From assembly GCA_002221725.1 (NCBI GenBank), contig NJFT01000283.1:1-46009 (forward strand): a DNA stretch of 46,009 bases, in the 5' to 3' direction. Origin of the DNA: Scedosporium boydii. Taxonomy: Eukaryota > Ascomycota > Sordariomycetes > Microascales > Microascaceae. This document shows, one piece after another, positions 1 to 10,492 of this stretch. How positions within the stretch are numbered: the stretch's first letter is position 1; each line of letters begins with the position of its first letter. A program made the position numbers and the translations under genes. The notes under the pieces were generated by a model. That model was not told where the DNA came from. It did not search any database and was given only the letters and a program-made list of their open reading frames with translations.

Positions 1-2
1 AG

Positions 3-218
3 GTTCCGAGTCGGTGGAGGAGGGAGGGTGTGAAGAGGAGAGGTGGGGGCTTTGGTAGGAAGGGGGATGAGGGTGTCGAGGGTGTGGAAGAGGTCCTGGG
101 TGGTGTTGAGGGTGAGGCGGCGGCGGTGAGCGGTGAGGAGGGTAAGCAGGCTGAGGAGGAGAGAAAGGTTTGGGACGCGGTTAAGGCGAGGAGGAGAATA
201 GCGGGCAAGATTATGTGA
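3..218 (+). CDS. possible 3' end of a gene cut by the window edge (strand uncertain)
   Basis: An open frame runs in from the left edge and stops at TGA 216-218. It would encode a Glu/Gly/Val-rich C-terminal tail ending in a basic stretch (KARRRIAGKIM). The exact antisense frame, with the same codon boundaries, is also open and has strikingly C/T-rich third positions, reading as a Leu/Thr/Pro-rich peptide. The coding strand therefore cannot be settled from this fragment. I list the plus strand because it ends in a stop without needing a splice site. No family is recognised. Confidence 0.25.
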   Translation, partial: VPSRWRREGVKRRGGGFGRKGDEGVEGVEEVLGGVEGEAAAVSGEEGKQAEEERKVWDAVKARRRIAGKIM

Positions 219-1113
219 AATGGACTTGTTGGTCGGGGGAGAGCAACGTTGTAGGATATCATCATCTGGCGAGCATGTACAACAATCACATTAAAGACTA
301 TACATATAATCACCCTCTACTTGGATGTTGAATAGAGCTAATTGCCTGCTAGAACTCTACTGGACCTGACCATGTTTCGCATCCCTTAGCCGCAAAGGAG
401 CTCTGGACAAACTCAAGTTGACCTATAATCACTTTGGCGGATTCTTATCACACGAAATGAAAGTAGGAACAAGCGCGTAGTGGCGCATATATTTCACACT
501 CTATCACACCTCAAAAGGAAGAAACTCAAGCGCACAGGCGCTTCCATGGTATCACTATCGCAGAGCTGCGAAATAAAAGCAAGAGAAAACACAACCCTCC
601 GTCTCTCAGGCGAGGGAGACACTTCAAACCAGATCCCAACCTGGGGGAAAAGTAAACGCAAGGAACCAAACCAAACCGTAGCCTGTAACCTTAACCCCAA
701 ATCCGAAAACGCCATAACCCCAGACCCTAAACGAGGAGGTGGACAAACAAATCGAAATGTAAAAAGAGCGAAGGCTGAGGAGCGGCAAAGAAAATGGCAT
801 ATGGAAGAGAGGACTGGTTACCCTTCCATATCCTCTGCCAGGAGAAATGGTATTACAAAGAACAAAAAAAGGAAAGAAAGAATGAAAATAGAAGGAAAAA
901 TTCATAATAATACATGGTATAAAGGTAGACGTGGGCTTTTAGCGACTATAGTTCGTCTGGCGGCAAGTCTTGGTGATCCTTGACAGAGGAGGCGGATTGC
1001 GGCTGGTCTGTCTGGAAGCAATTCGAGTGTCGAGGAGTCTCTGTATTGCCTGCCGAAGAGGAGCTTCTTAGGCTCCCTCCGACGAGAAAATCCAACCGAA
1101 TTCACATCGGCGT
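219..1113. other. intergenic, 3' flank of the WD40 gene
   Basis: No convincing gene. The plus strand is purine-rich between about 730 and 910. The open frames here lack fungal codon bias and look like chance. This stretch should hold the 3' UTR and terminator of the minus-strand WD40 gene that ends at 1114. Confidence 0.5.
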
Positions 1114-4100
1114 CTATATCGTAGCAGAGCTGGTTTCACCACCGGACGTCTTGGGCCTCTCACGGTCCGGACTGGACACGAGGATCCGGTTCCCATCTTG
1201 GTCTTTATTGTCGATGTGCGATGAAAAGCTGATTCTCAACTTTTCATCGAGAAGTGTTGCAAGCCTCTCCGAGTACTGGTCGAGGAGGCCACTCAGAACC
1301 GTCTCGTCCAGGGTCTTACTCCTGACTGCGCGGTCACCCAACGCCGTCGCCGTCAGCCGCAGCTCCTGGTCAAGTTCGGTCAAGACGTCCTGGCTAATGG
1401 GTTCAGACGACGACAGCTTCTTGCGGTATGCCCTTAAGGTCCGACAAGTTTGCTCTGTCGCCATGCTAAGTGTGCCGAAACCCCGAAGATTCGGCGTGCT
1501 TTTCTTTCTCGTGAAAGTGAGAGCTGGAAGTGAGGGTCGTCGAGTCACTCGCGTCTTGGGACTCGGCGGCGGGGAGGACCCCGACCGAGACGATGATGTC
1601 CTCCTCGAGGGTGTGCCTTCGGCAATCGTGCTTCCTGGGCTCGCCTGCATAGCTGCAGTGGGGGTTCTCACCGGACCGCAGCTTAGGAACTGTCGAGAAG
1701 ATCTCCTCTGAAGACCCCGCGGAGGCGAACGCCGCCCACCAGCGGTGGGAGACTGTCTCTGGAACTCGGCGAGCTCCGCCCTCGACAGAACCCTTCGTAG
1801 TGGCGGACGAGTTGAGACTCCATCCTTTGCCGGCGACGGATCCCTGCTCGAGGAATCGGGAGACGAGTCTTGGAGGTCGAGTGACCAGATCATGATGGTA
1901 GAGTCGCACCCTACACTCACGACCTTACGGCTGCCATCCTCGTCCTCGATGAGGGTTATGCCTTTAATAGCCTCGGTGTGACCCCACTCGCGGTCCAAAA
2001 AGGCCCCAGTCTGCGCGTCGTATACACGCACCGACTTGTCCGTGTTAGAAATACCAAGGAGGAAGTCCTTGTTGGGGCATTTGCCCAAAATAAGAGAGTC
2101 AAGAACGGCAGACTCGATACCGCTCTCATCGATACACTTGAAAGACTTGATCAGTCGGCCAGTCATGACGTCATACTGGCAGATTGATCGATCTAGTAGT
2201 GAAACGAACACAGACTCATCGGCAGGACCCATCGTCATACACGTGGGTGATGCCTTCAGGGTAATAACTCGTGAGGGGATTGCTGCTATAGCATCGGGCT
2301 GGCCCTCCTTCGAAACGATGTCGTGGACCTGCAGTGTCCGGTCGAGGGAGCACGTAAAGATCTTTTCTTCGGTGATAAGGACCTTGACGACTTTGGCCGC
2401 AAACTCCAGAGTCTGGAAGTGCTCAATCTCGCCACTGGTTGTGGGCCGGTGAAAGAGCTGTGTGGTGCGATCCCTGCCACAGGAAGCCATGATGAAACGA
2501 TCCCCATTTTCAAATATGGTGACATCCTGGCAGTCGCAAGAGTGCGCCTTAGTATCGAGAACCAACATCTTCGTCTCATAGTCAATGCCTCTCAAAACAC
2601 CAAGCCTGTCCGCATAAACTATAATGTTTCCAGACTTGGTAGATTCCACAACAGTTACTTGATTTTCGAGATCTAGCTCGGACGCGACACTGTTCTTCTC
2701 GATGGGCAAGTTCATAATGGACTTTGCCCTTCCGTCCAGGTCCCAATGAATCAGTTTGCCCGAGGCAGACCACGTCATAAATGCGGCATCCGCGGGATTA
2801 GGCTTCGAGAGGAGTTGGACACCGACAATGGGTTCTCCCTGGCCGGGAATCGGAATGCTTGCGGGAGCGTCCGTGGCTGTTCCAGGAAGATACGACGGAC
2901 CCCAGACATTGATCGAGTGCTTAGTGTCGATGGTAACGAGGTTGTCGTCCTTTAGAAAACCGAGCGCAACCAGGCCTGGCGATGTCTCCGTCTTGCTTAT
3001 CACGCAATCGGACCGGAAGTCGACGATAGAAGTCACGTTGAGGGTTGAGAATTGACCAGCCTTGCCTCCTACATAGGCCGTGAGGTCTCGCAGGGTGATC
3101 GAACTGATTTGGAAATCGAGGCGGAGAGCTTTTTGAAGCTTCATTTGCTTGCCGTCGTCTTCTAGGACACACACATCGCCGGCCTCGGTGCAGAGGATGG
3201 CTCGTCCATCATCGACAACGGCAGCACAGGTAAACGTGGAATCGATCAGGGAACCCAGCAAGACGTTGCGGCCAGGAAGGGCCTTCTGCTGGATCTGAGG
3301 CGTAGAACTGGAATCAGAGCCGAACTTTGGTTTCACCGGAGATACGGAAGACTCCTCGACCTTCCACGCCTTTACGTGCCGAACGCCAAAAGTGATGAGA
3401 TGGTGTCCCATCCACACCATTCCTTTACAGAACGAAGTACACCTGTTCTGCTGCGAGAGTTTCGCTGCACCGGTTCGAGGGTCGATCCTCCAGATGTAGA
3501 GGAAGCCATCATTAGCGGCGCCGAGCGATGCAAGGAATCGCGTATCGTGAGACCAGGCGACCGTCTGGACGCCAAAGGTATGTTCACTGATGGACACAAG
3601 AGGCAGATCGGAGGAGTTATCTTGCAGGCTGTAGATGAGAACGCGAGGACAGTAACCGGTCTCGCCAACGGCGAGGAACTTGGCGTCCCTGCTCAGGGCC
3701 AAGCATGTCGCCGCCTTAATCCGCTCACGGCTCGTCCATGTCTTAGAGGTGGGTGATTCAGACCAGTGATCAGACACACCGTATGGCGAGTCCCGAAGTC
3801 CTGGAGCTACCCGGTTCCGGCTGTCGTTTGCCTTGGGTGTCGATGTAGAATTGGAGGCGACATTCTCTCTCGGAGAGGTCACAAAAATAGGCACGGCAGA
3901 TGGACGTGCACGGTAAAATCGCTGAGAGTACTGGTCGCCATCAACCTTGACGACGACGACAGCGCCGCCCGCGATGTAGGCGAAAGAGGACTGGACGCAG
4001 TCGAAGCCGGTAGGGGACGCGCAGGTGGTTCCGACAACCCGTTTCAGGGAAAGGCGAGGTTCGATAGGGGTGTGGCGGATGCGTAGGGGGGAGCGGGAGG

Positions 4101-4164
4101 ATCGGTGGATGTAAGGTGAGTTGGAAGGGGTTAATCTGAGCCGATTCACGGGTGTCGAGGCCAT
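1114..4164 (-). CDS. WD40-repeat protein of the WDR62/MABP1 (MAPK-binding protein 1) type
   Basis: Single uninterrupted frame of 1016 residues. After a basic Ser/Pro/Arg-rich leader of about 35 residues, the segment RLSLKRVVGTTCASPTGFDC followed by AYIAGGAVVVVKV matches the characteristic opening of the WDR62/MAPKBP1 double beta-propeller. WD-like blades continue to about residue 765; examples are WSHDTRFLASLGAANDGFLYIW, FIMASCGRDRTTQLF and VVSVGCDSTIMIWSLD. The last ~250 residues are a Ser/Pro/Arg-rich disordered linker and a helical C-terminal stretch (about 900-980). Animal relatives scaffold JNK signalling and act at spindle poles; the role in filamentous fungi is inferred only by homology. 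The ATG at 4164 is the first in frame and directly precedes the conserved region. Nearest gene upstream is rgp1, same strand, 2.7 kb away. Family assignment is good; function is open. Confidence 0.85.
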   Translation of the reverse strand: MASTPVNRLRLTPSNSPYIHRSSRSPLRIRHTPIEPRLSLKRVVGTTCASPTGFDCVQSSFAYIAGGAVVVVKVDGDQYSQRFYRARPSAVPIFVTSPRENVASNSTSTPKANDSRNRVAPGLRDSPYGVSDHWSESPTSKTWTSRERIKAATCLALSRDAKFLAVGETGYCPRVLIYSLQDNSSDLPLVSISEHTFGVQTVAWSHDTRFLASLGAANDGFLYIWRIDPRTGAAKLSQQNRCTSFCKGMVWMGHHLITFGVRHVKAWKVEESSVSPVKPKFGSDSSSTPQIQQKALPGRNVLLGSLIDSTFTCAAVVDDGRAILCTEAGDVCVLEDDGKQMKLQKALRLDFQISSITLRDLTAYVGGKAGQFSTLNVTSIVDFRSDCVISKTETSPGLVALGFLKDDNLVTIDTKHSINVWGPSYLPGTATDAPASIPIPGQGEPIVGVQLLSKPNPADAAFMTWSASGKLIHWDLDGRAKSIMNLPIEKNSVASELDLENQVTVVESTKSGNIIVYADRLGVLRGIDYETKMLVLDTKAHSCDCQDVTIFENGDRFIMASCGRDRTTQLFHRPTTSGEIEHFQTLEFAAKVVKVLITEEKIFTCSLDRTLQVHDIVSKEGQPDAIAAIPSRVITLKASPTCMTMGPADESVFVSLLDRSICQYDVMTGRLIKSFKCIDESGIESAVLDSLILGKCPNKDFLLGISNTDKSVRVYDAQTGAFLDREWGHTEAIKGITLIEDEDGSRKVVSVGCDSTIMIWSLDLQDSSPDSSSRDPSPAKDGVSTRPPLRRVLSRAELAEFQRQSPTAGGRRSPPRGLQRRSSRQFLSCGPVRTPTAAMQASPGSTIAEGTPSRRTSSSRSGSSPPPSPKTRVTRRPSLPALTFTRKKSTPNLRGFGTLSMATEQTCRTLRAYRKKLSSSEPISQDVLTELDQELRLTATALGDRAVRSKTLDETVLSGLLDQYSERLATLLDEKLRISFSSHIDNKDQDGNRILVSSPDRERPKTSGGETSSATI

Positions 4165-4821
4165 TGCGCCATTGGCCGGTGGACAAACGAATATTTCACG
4201 ATCAGGATCTCACTCGTTCCTTGGATTGGAGGGTAAAAGTAGGTGTAGTTTTCGTATGCGTTTGATTCTGCAAGGAGGGGCGGAAGGAAATCTGAAGGTG
4301 CGGCAATAGAAGAAGAAAACGAATCGGAGAAGAATAGCGGGGAAGATCAACGTTTGCATATGCTCGATGAAGGAACGCTTTTTTTTTTTTGCTCGCCGTC
4401 TCGACGGGATGAAGGATTATATGGAGCGAGTCTACTAAATCGGAGATAGAAGGAGTGAATGAAGCTGGAAGAAGATTTCAGAATAATAATCAAGGTTGTC
4501 GTGGACTGCTTGTTTTCTCTCCGTTGGATTCAGTATAAACGAGTGACTGACGGAGATGGGATGAAGGCCATCAAGACGGAGCAGATGCACGACCCTTGGA
4601 AAAAGAGGCAATTGAGAAGAAGAAGAGAAAGTCGGGATCGAAGAGAACAGCCTTGTACTCGGTCCAATTGAGAGGAGAAGGAGAAGGGGGAATAGTCTGA
4701 AGTTGGTAGGGCTCGAGCGACGTTGAAGGGAAGGAACATTGAACATTGAAGACAGGGCCCTTGATCCTGGGAGCTTGTGCGAGGAAGGAAGCAGTGGGCT
4801 CTAGCCCAAGATGTCATTGAG

Positions 4822-4831
4822 GTACTTCGTA
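4822..4831. repeat. near-copy of dispersed GTACTTCGTAC motif
   Basis: GTACTTCGTA followed by T: 10 of 11 bases of the motif found exactly at 5812, 9907, 9985, 21518 and 42036. It starts the GTAC-rich stretch upstream of the WD40 gene. Confidence 0.55.
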
Positions 4832-5811
4832 TGAGTATCTTCCCACTAAATTGACTTTGTGGTGTCGAAATGGAGATTGGGTATAGATACAGCCGGTTGC
4901 TGGGTTGTCGTGCAGAAAGACATTTTCCTCAAGGTACTGGCACTTGCAAGTCGTGCTGAAGTGGTGTGGTGATATTACAGAACCCCGGTCTCCAATGGTA
5001 CCTGACACCGTCAGCTTGCCACTTGACAATGGTAACCCGGAAGTACCTGGAGTACTGAGGTACAGCGAGTAATACTTCGACATCGAAGAGCTGCGAACCG
5101 GGGATTTTGTTTTGATGCACCCACCATTGAACAGGACCTGGTTCCCGGGGGGCAACCGGCTGAGTCCAAAGTTAAGATGGGGTCAGAGGCGGTAGTCAGG
5201 GTGATTGGTCAAGCTAGCCGGCATAAAGACGCGGCGACAATGGCATTTGCAAATGAGGTGAGGTAAGTCTTGGAGAATATCAGAGTGGCCTTGAACAGAC
5301 TTTTTGCTCTCAAAAGTCTCGTCATCTAACCTTCCAAGTCCTCTTCGACCATCTCCCTCAAGTAGTACTACTTCCTACATCCGTGGACTTGTACCCCGTT
5401 ATGTTAGTGCCGCTCTCCTTCAACAGGGTACGCTCGAGCCAAGTGATGGATCAATGATTGTGCTTGCAAACTGCCAGGGTCCCCGAGGCCACAGACAGGG
5501 AACTGGAAATTGTGAGGATGTGTACGAGGTATTGTACCTGTACGCTGGGTGCACAATAGAGCTCTTCGTACTGCTGATTCTTATTTTGTAAGTAGTTGTA
5601 CTGTTTCCAGGTCGCCCGGCGCCGTTCTCAGGGGCTTCGCCCATCGTGGGGGGAATGTGGAAGTTGCAGGCTTGCCCATTGGAGAGCTGAAATTAAAAGG
5701 CAGTCGCGATGGTGATAGACAGACGAGGTTCAAGTCCTATAGTCACTTCGTACGGAGATATGGAAATCAAGACCGATACTTCATATTTCGTAATTCGTAG
5801 TTCGTAGGAAG

Positions 5812-5822
5812 GTACGAAGTAC
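5812..5822. repeat. dispersed motif GTACGAAGTAC, exact copy
   Basis: Exact 11-mer, two GTAC half-sites around GAA. The preceding 35 bp repeat fragments of it (ACTTC, TTCGTA, TTCGTAG), and ACTTCGTAC lies at 5745-5753, so this looks like a local cluster. Confidence 0.65.
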
Positions 5823-6852
5823 AATTAATTGTACTTGCGAGCGCGATGCTTTGAATCTGCACGACTGCTACTGATGCATTCTCGTGACAAAGGACGAGTA
5901 AAGGGGCCCGAGCCAGACGCCATCAATTGTTCCCACTCCTGTGACCCGGTTTACTTCGTGGAGGACCACATCATTGCTCAGTCCAGGAGCTTGACCGCCG
6001 ATCTCGATCTCCAGCTTAGCCTCTACTGGCATAATCTGCATTGAGCGCACTAATATGATGTTCTGTTCGCATCCAGAATGCAGAACAGATCAGCATAATA
6101 ATTACAAAGCCATGGGACGTTGAAGTTGACCCTGGAGTTCGCAAAAGAGCGGACAAGTCCCCTTGTTCAGCAGTGTAACCCTCGACGGTGCCGTGACCAC
6201 CCTTGCCCCCATTGTTCCCTGTCCAGTCCGAGTCATTGTGTTCTTTCTAACCATCCAATCCCACTCATTAAACTCTACCAAACACCCGGATCCCTTTGGT
6301 AATGAGAAGATCACAAGAAATGAAGTCTACGCTCATGATTCAGACTCCATTAGCCGTCGGTAATAAGGCCCCCCTTGGGACCGGCGCCTTCGTCTTGAAG
6401 CTGTGATGTCCTATCTATATGGGATTCAGAGCTTTCAGCTCTAAGGCTTCGTCCCATGAACAGTCAAGAGAATTTTTGGGGGGGGTTTTTCTGAGACAAG
6501 TCTCACATATCGGCGACTACAAGATTCTTTATCACAACTCATCACGTCTGGCAACGAAACAAAGATAGAGAATTACTTCGGACGTCGCAAAGTCCTTCAC
6601 AACCCCTGCCTGCCTCAAACCACGGAGTCCCACCCTCTGGCACCAACCGTCTGTATCATCAATGCTCATCCATGCTATGAATACAATACTGGAGTCTATG
6701 CGCTAGTTTCAGCTTCCCAAATGTACCCTTTGCTTTCTCTATCAGCATCCATTCTCTATCATTAGGGTCTCTCATCTCTCATCATCGACAGCAACCCCCA
6801 AAAGAGTAGTAGTAGACGTAACAACTCCAAATCTCCGCCAGGCCTCCCTCCG

Positions 6853-9510
6853 TTATACGGCCAACCCCGTCACTCCCGAATCATCTCTATCAAGCCTCTC
6901 CAACCCCTTCCCAACAGCCCCATACACCCTCAACGGCACCGCCACCTCAAAGCTCTCACAAGCCAAATTCTCCACTGCCACGAGCACGAGCCCACCCTTC
7001 TCATCCCTTGATAGCTGTTCGAGAAGCGGGTGCGGTTTCAGCCTCGCCTGTGCCGAGCTCTCACCAGCAGCCAGCGGTTGCCCTTCCTCATCATCCCCTT
7101 CCTCTCCATTCGGTCGGGGCTGTTGCTGCTGCTGAGTATTATCAGCCGGCACCACAAATTCTACCCTGACCTTCCACTCAAGACTAACGCCGCTCGTAAT
7201 AAACTCCGGCGTCGCCGCTACGGGTATCGTCGCCGTAAACACCACCCTCCTCGCAAAAAGCGCCGCCTCCGAAGCGGACACAACCACGCGCCTTGTCACG
7301 CGCTGCACCCCGGCCTCCGACCTCATGGCGAGGGTCTGGTCGACCTTCTCGCACGTCTCGAGATCAGAGTGCACGGCGTAGCAGGGTACCTCTGCGTCGG
7401 CAAAGTCGATGACCATCGTCACCACCTCGCCGAGCCTATAGGCGGGGCGCGTCAGGATCACGACGGCCACGCGCCGGCCGTTGCGCGCGATCTCGAACCG
7501 GTTGGGGCTGTTGTAGCCCTCGGGCGCGATGTTGCTGCGCAGGATAGCCATGTCTATGGCTTCTTTGGCCGTCGTGATGGTTTCTTCGTCGTACACCGAA
7601 GGTCGCCTAGAATTCGGCATCGTCGCTGTGGGCGAAAGAAGTCCGCCGTGGGATCCATTTCTCGGTCGTGCGAGGAGCTCCTCAACGTAGCCAAGGAAAT
7701 CGTTGAGTGTCGAGTTGTTCTGGGGTGGGGCGGATTCCCTGCTGTTGCTCTGCCTCGTATTATCCCCAACAGGTGTTGTTATTGTCTTCACCTTTGCGTA
7801 GTCTTGGAGTATGATGTACGGATTCATCAGATCGTGGCCTAGAATCTCGCCGTAGCTATTAACGCTTCCGAGAACTCGAAAGGGGATCTCGACAGATCGT
7901 AGCCGTTGCTCCTTTGCCCCGCCGGCCCTTTGCGTGCCGATGACAAGGCAATATGATATCTTCATGGCTCTCCCTTTATGGCTAGGAGGGAGCCCCCTTG
8001 GCAACCGAAACGTGTATTCGAACGATTTGCTCTCCCCCGGCGCCAGTTGTAGGTCCACAAATAGTAAGCTCTGGGGTGTGGAGAGCAGAGGTATCGACTT
8101 TGAATTGGCGATGCCCCGCATAGTCTTGATGGTGCTCATCTCGCCACCGCCGAGAAGCTCCCCCAGCGAGCTGCTGATGCTACCCCAGCCAAAGCTACCC
8201 AGCAATCCGCTGTCGCGCTTTGTCGGTTCCAGACCCACAACACCACCGCCTTGGCCGTCAACCACAGCCTTCTTCTTGACCTGTTCGAATGGTGCCAGGT
8301 TCACCAGCGAGCCGTCAAGTGTAAAGGATCCCTGTATGCGGGCATAGCCCATCATTATAGACTCTGGCATCAGTATGTTCGGCTGCGACATGTTGGATAG
8401 CTTCCGGAGATGCAATGGCCTCGCCGTCGAGGTGTTCCTCGACAGCGGCTGCTGCGTTACGTATTCCGACGCGAGGGTTTCTGTGGAGTTGTTGCTCATG
8501 GAGTAGAACTCTCCGCTACTCCTCGGGGTGCCTGTCCCCAGACTAGTACTAGCTAGTATTCGCGCTGTCGGCGCCGCATGATGCTCGGTAATTGTAGGGA
8601 TCGGTTGGTTTTTTATCCGCGGGGGCAGATCGGAGAATTCGCTCGCCATCGATTGGGGACTCATGGTCTCGTCTAGTCGAGTTTCTGTGGCGTTGATATT
8701 TAGATCGGGAGACTGTGGCGCTGGAAATCGAAACTCGGGTATCCCGCTCGCTGGGTGCCGTAACGAGCTCGGGTTTAACGTCGAGGGGGTATTAGGGACG
8801 GTAGATGCTCCTGATGGCCGCGTATTCCTCATCTGGGAATAAGAGGAGCTAAAAGTTGGAGAGCTCACGTTTCGAAAGGACCGAGCTACGGTGAGTCGCA
8901 TGGACGTCAGAACCTCTCTCCCTCTCATTCTCTCTCTCTAGACACTAATCCTCCTCCAATGAAACATACCTGAGTGAATCTCGGTCTCCACGCGGGAAGA
9001 CATTGTCGAGATCTGCAAACTAGCAGACCTCCCATGCCTCCTGAACATGGCCGACCTCCCCGGCCCAACCTGCGTATCCGACCCATCATCCCCCGCCAGC
9101 CCCGTCGACCCCAACGACACAATCGACAGCGACTTTCTATGCCCCCTCCTCCCATCAAGCGACGACACCGCCGCCTGTATCGGCTGGTGATTCGCCCACG
9201 CCACCGCGCCGGCACCAAGTGGAGGCAGCCTGGGACTCGACGCTGCCGACCGATGGCCCCGCGCGCTAGGTGGATGGAGCCCCGGTCCGGCCGCCTGCGG
9301 TCTTAACCTATCTGCATGTCCGCCACTCGCATGCCTCGGGGTCCTTGGCTGTAGGGTTTGGGCCGTTGTCGATGGGTCTCTCTGATGGGTGGGGGCGACG
9401 TTCTTGAAGGTGATGGTGCACTTGACCTCCTCGCCGGCGAAGACGGTCTGGTCGTGCCACTTCACGAAGACGCGAATGTTGCCGCCGCTCGAGTCGCGTA
9501 ACAGAGACAT
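6853..9510 (-). CDS. rgp1: Rgp1, subunit of the Ric1-Rgp1 Ypt6 guanine-nucleotide exchange factor
   Basis: Model: complement(join(6853..8885, 8970..9510)), 857 residues. The 84-nt intron has donor GTATGT, a CTGAC branch point and acceptor GTAG; the split codon G|CT keeps the frame. The N-terminus NIRVFVKWHDQTVFAGEEVKC and the central block LQLAPGESKSFEYTFRLPRG ... GRAMKISYCLVIGTQRAGG with YGEILGHDLMNPYIILQDYAK are the arrestin-like Rgp1 signature. With Ric1, Rgp1 activates the Golgi GTPase Ypt6/Rab6 for endosome-to-Golgi retrieval. Between these blocks lies a ~200-residue Ser/Thr/Pro-rich disordered region, and a Gln-run/acidic insert sits near the C-terminus, so the protein is longer than yeast Rgp1, as is usual in filamentous fungi. 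Homology-based function; the gene model is firm at the junction. Confidence 0.88.
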
Positions 9511-9906
9511 CTCGAAGGCGTGATGCTGGTGGTGATCGTCGCAGGTGGTGGCGGGCGCGACCCGTTGGGGAGTTGGGGAGGAGTGGGGGGGTTGCCTCCT
9601 GTCGGGAGAGCAGCTTGAGGTGATGGAGCTTCGAGGTAGGGGTCGGAATTGATCGAGTTAGCTGGCAGCAGCATTTCCGTATTGGTTCATGGTTGGAGAA
9701 GAGGGATGTTGCTAGGTACAGCGAATTAGGGAAGTTGCGCCAGCTCCAAGGCGATCGGATCAGATGAAAGTTCCCAACTATGATGTTGGCGGATTGAGAT
9801 TGAGCTCTATGGTAGGCTGCAGTCGTCGATCCCTGAGACCTTGCTGGCAGCTTAATGTTCCAGTTGGTTGGAACAGGCTGCTCAATCTACACTAGATCAA
9901 GTGTTG

Positions 9907-9917
9907 GTACGAAGTAC
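9907..9917. repeat. dispersed motif GTACGAAGTAC, exact copy
   Basis: Exact 11-mer followed by AAGTAC, giving three GTAC in 18 bp. It is intergenic, upstream of rgp1 and downstream of dcl2. Confidence 0.65.
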
Positions 9918-9984
9918 AAGTACTCTGTATGGTTGAGGCTGAACACAACAGAAGCTGCCTCAATGTGGACTTCGTAATTACATA

Positions 9985-9995
9985 GTACGAAGTAC
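9985..9995. repeat. dispersed motif GTACGAAGTAC, exact copy
   Basis: Second exact copy within 80 bp of the one at 9907, followed by ATGTAC. A half copy in opposite orientation (ACTTCGTAA) lies 16 bp to the left. Confidence 0.65.
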
Positions 9996-10492
9996 ATGTA
10001 CTCTCGATATTCTGCAATAGATCAAATTATATTGATCGCACGGGGCGCACTCAGGACTTGCAGCGGAGATTGTAGACCTTAGGCCGCTAACTATGTACAC
10101 TACACCGCTGAGTACACTGCCGAGGCACACCACAATTCTCCACTATCATTCTTAGCCTGGTCCCCACAAATGTAAACTAGTATCCCAGTCCGCTAATTGT
10201 TCCCATGATCCCAGACTGATTTAATAGAATCTGTTCATGTCAATCTGCAAAGTGAGGCCTCAATTCTCAATCCATGTGAGGGCGCCGGATAGATCAACCC
10301 GCAACTCCATCCAGTTCTTGGCGATGGCAGTCAGGCGGCATTTGCCAGTATTCTTCATGAGATTCAATCATTCATTACTCAACAAGGCTCATTTCTAAAC
10401 ACGTATCCATCCGAAATGCTCAATCATTCATAACTCATAAAAACAATCCATCCCGGCTCCTCATATCATCTAGACCTTATACCTGGCGCCGC

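Larger units (their letters stand above)
4165..6852. other. long spacer: WD40-gene promoter side and rgp1 3' side; GTAC-rich
   Basis: No gene supported; the open frames are short and unlike proteins. A run of 13 T at about 4379-4391 lies some 215 bp upstream of the WD40 start. From about 4820 to 5840 the tetranucleotide GTAC is strongly over-represented (about 18 by hand count, about 4 expected). It includes the near-copy GTACTTCGTA at 4822 and the exact GTACGAAGTAC at 5812. An eight-G run lies at about 6479-6486. Confidence 0.6.
9511..10492. other. rgp1 promoter side / dcl2 3' flank
   Basis: No gene seen. It holds two exact GTACGAAGTAC motifs (9907 and 9985), each followed within a few bases by another GTAC. 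They lie about 400-490 bp upstream of the rgp1 ATG. A partial copy ACTTCGTAA is at 9969. The rest is AT-moderate spacer leading to the dcl2 stop. Confidence 0.55.

Noticed and set aside
480..983. 167-codon plus-strand frame near the left end
   Set aside because: Lys/Arg/Asn-rich with no domain. It lies in purine-rich 3' flank of the WD40 gene, and the codon use is unlike its neighbours.
7030..7842. 270-codon plus-strand frame opposite rgp1
   Set aside because: It is antisense to the well-supported Rgp1 coding exon and rich in Arg/His/Pro as expected for a shadow.
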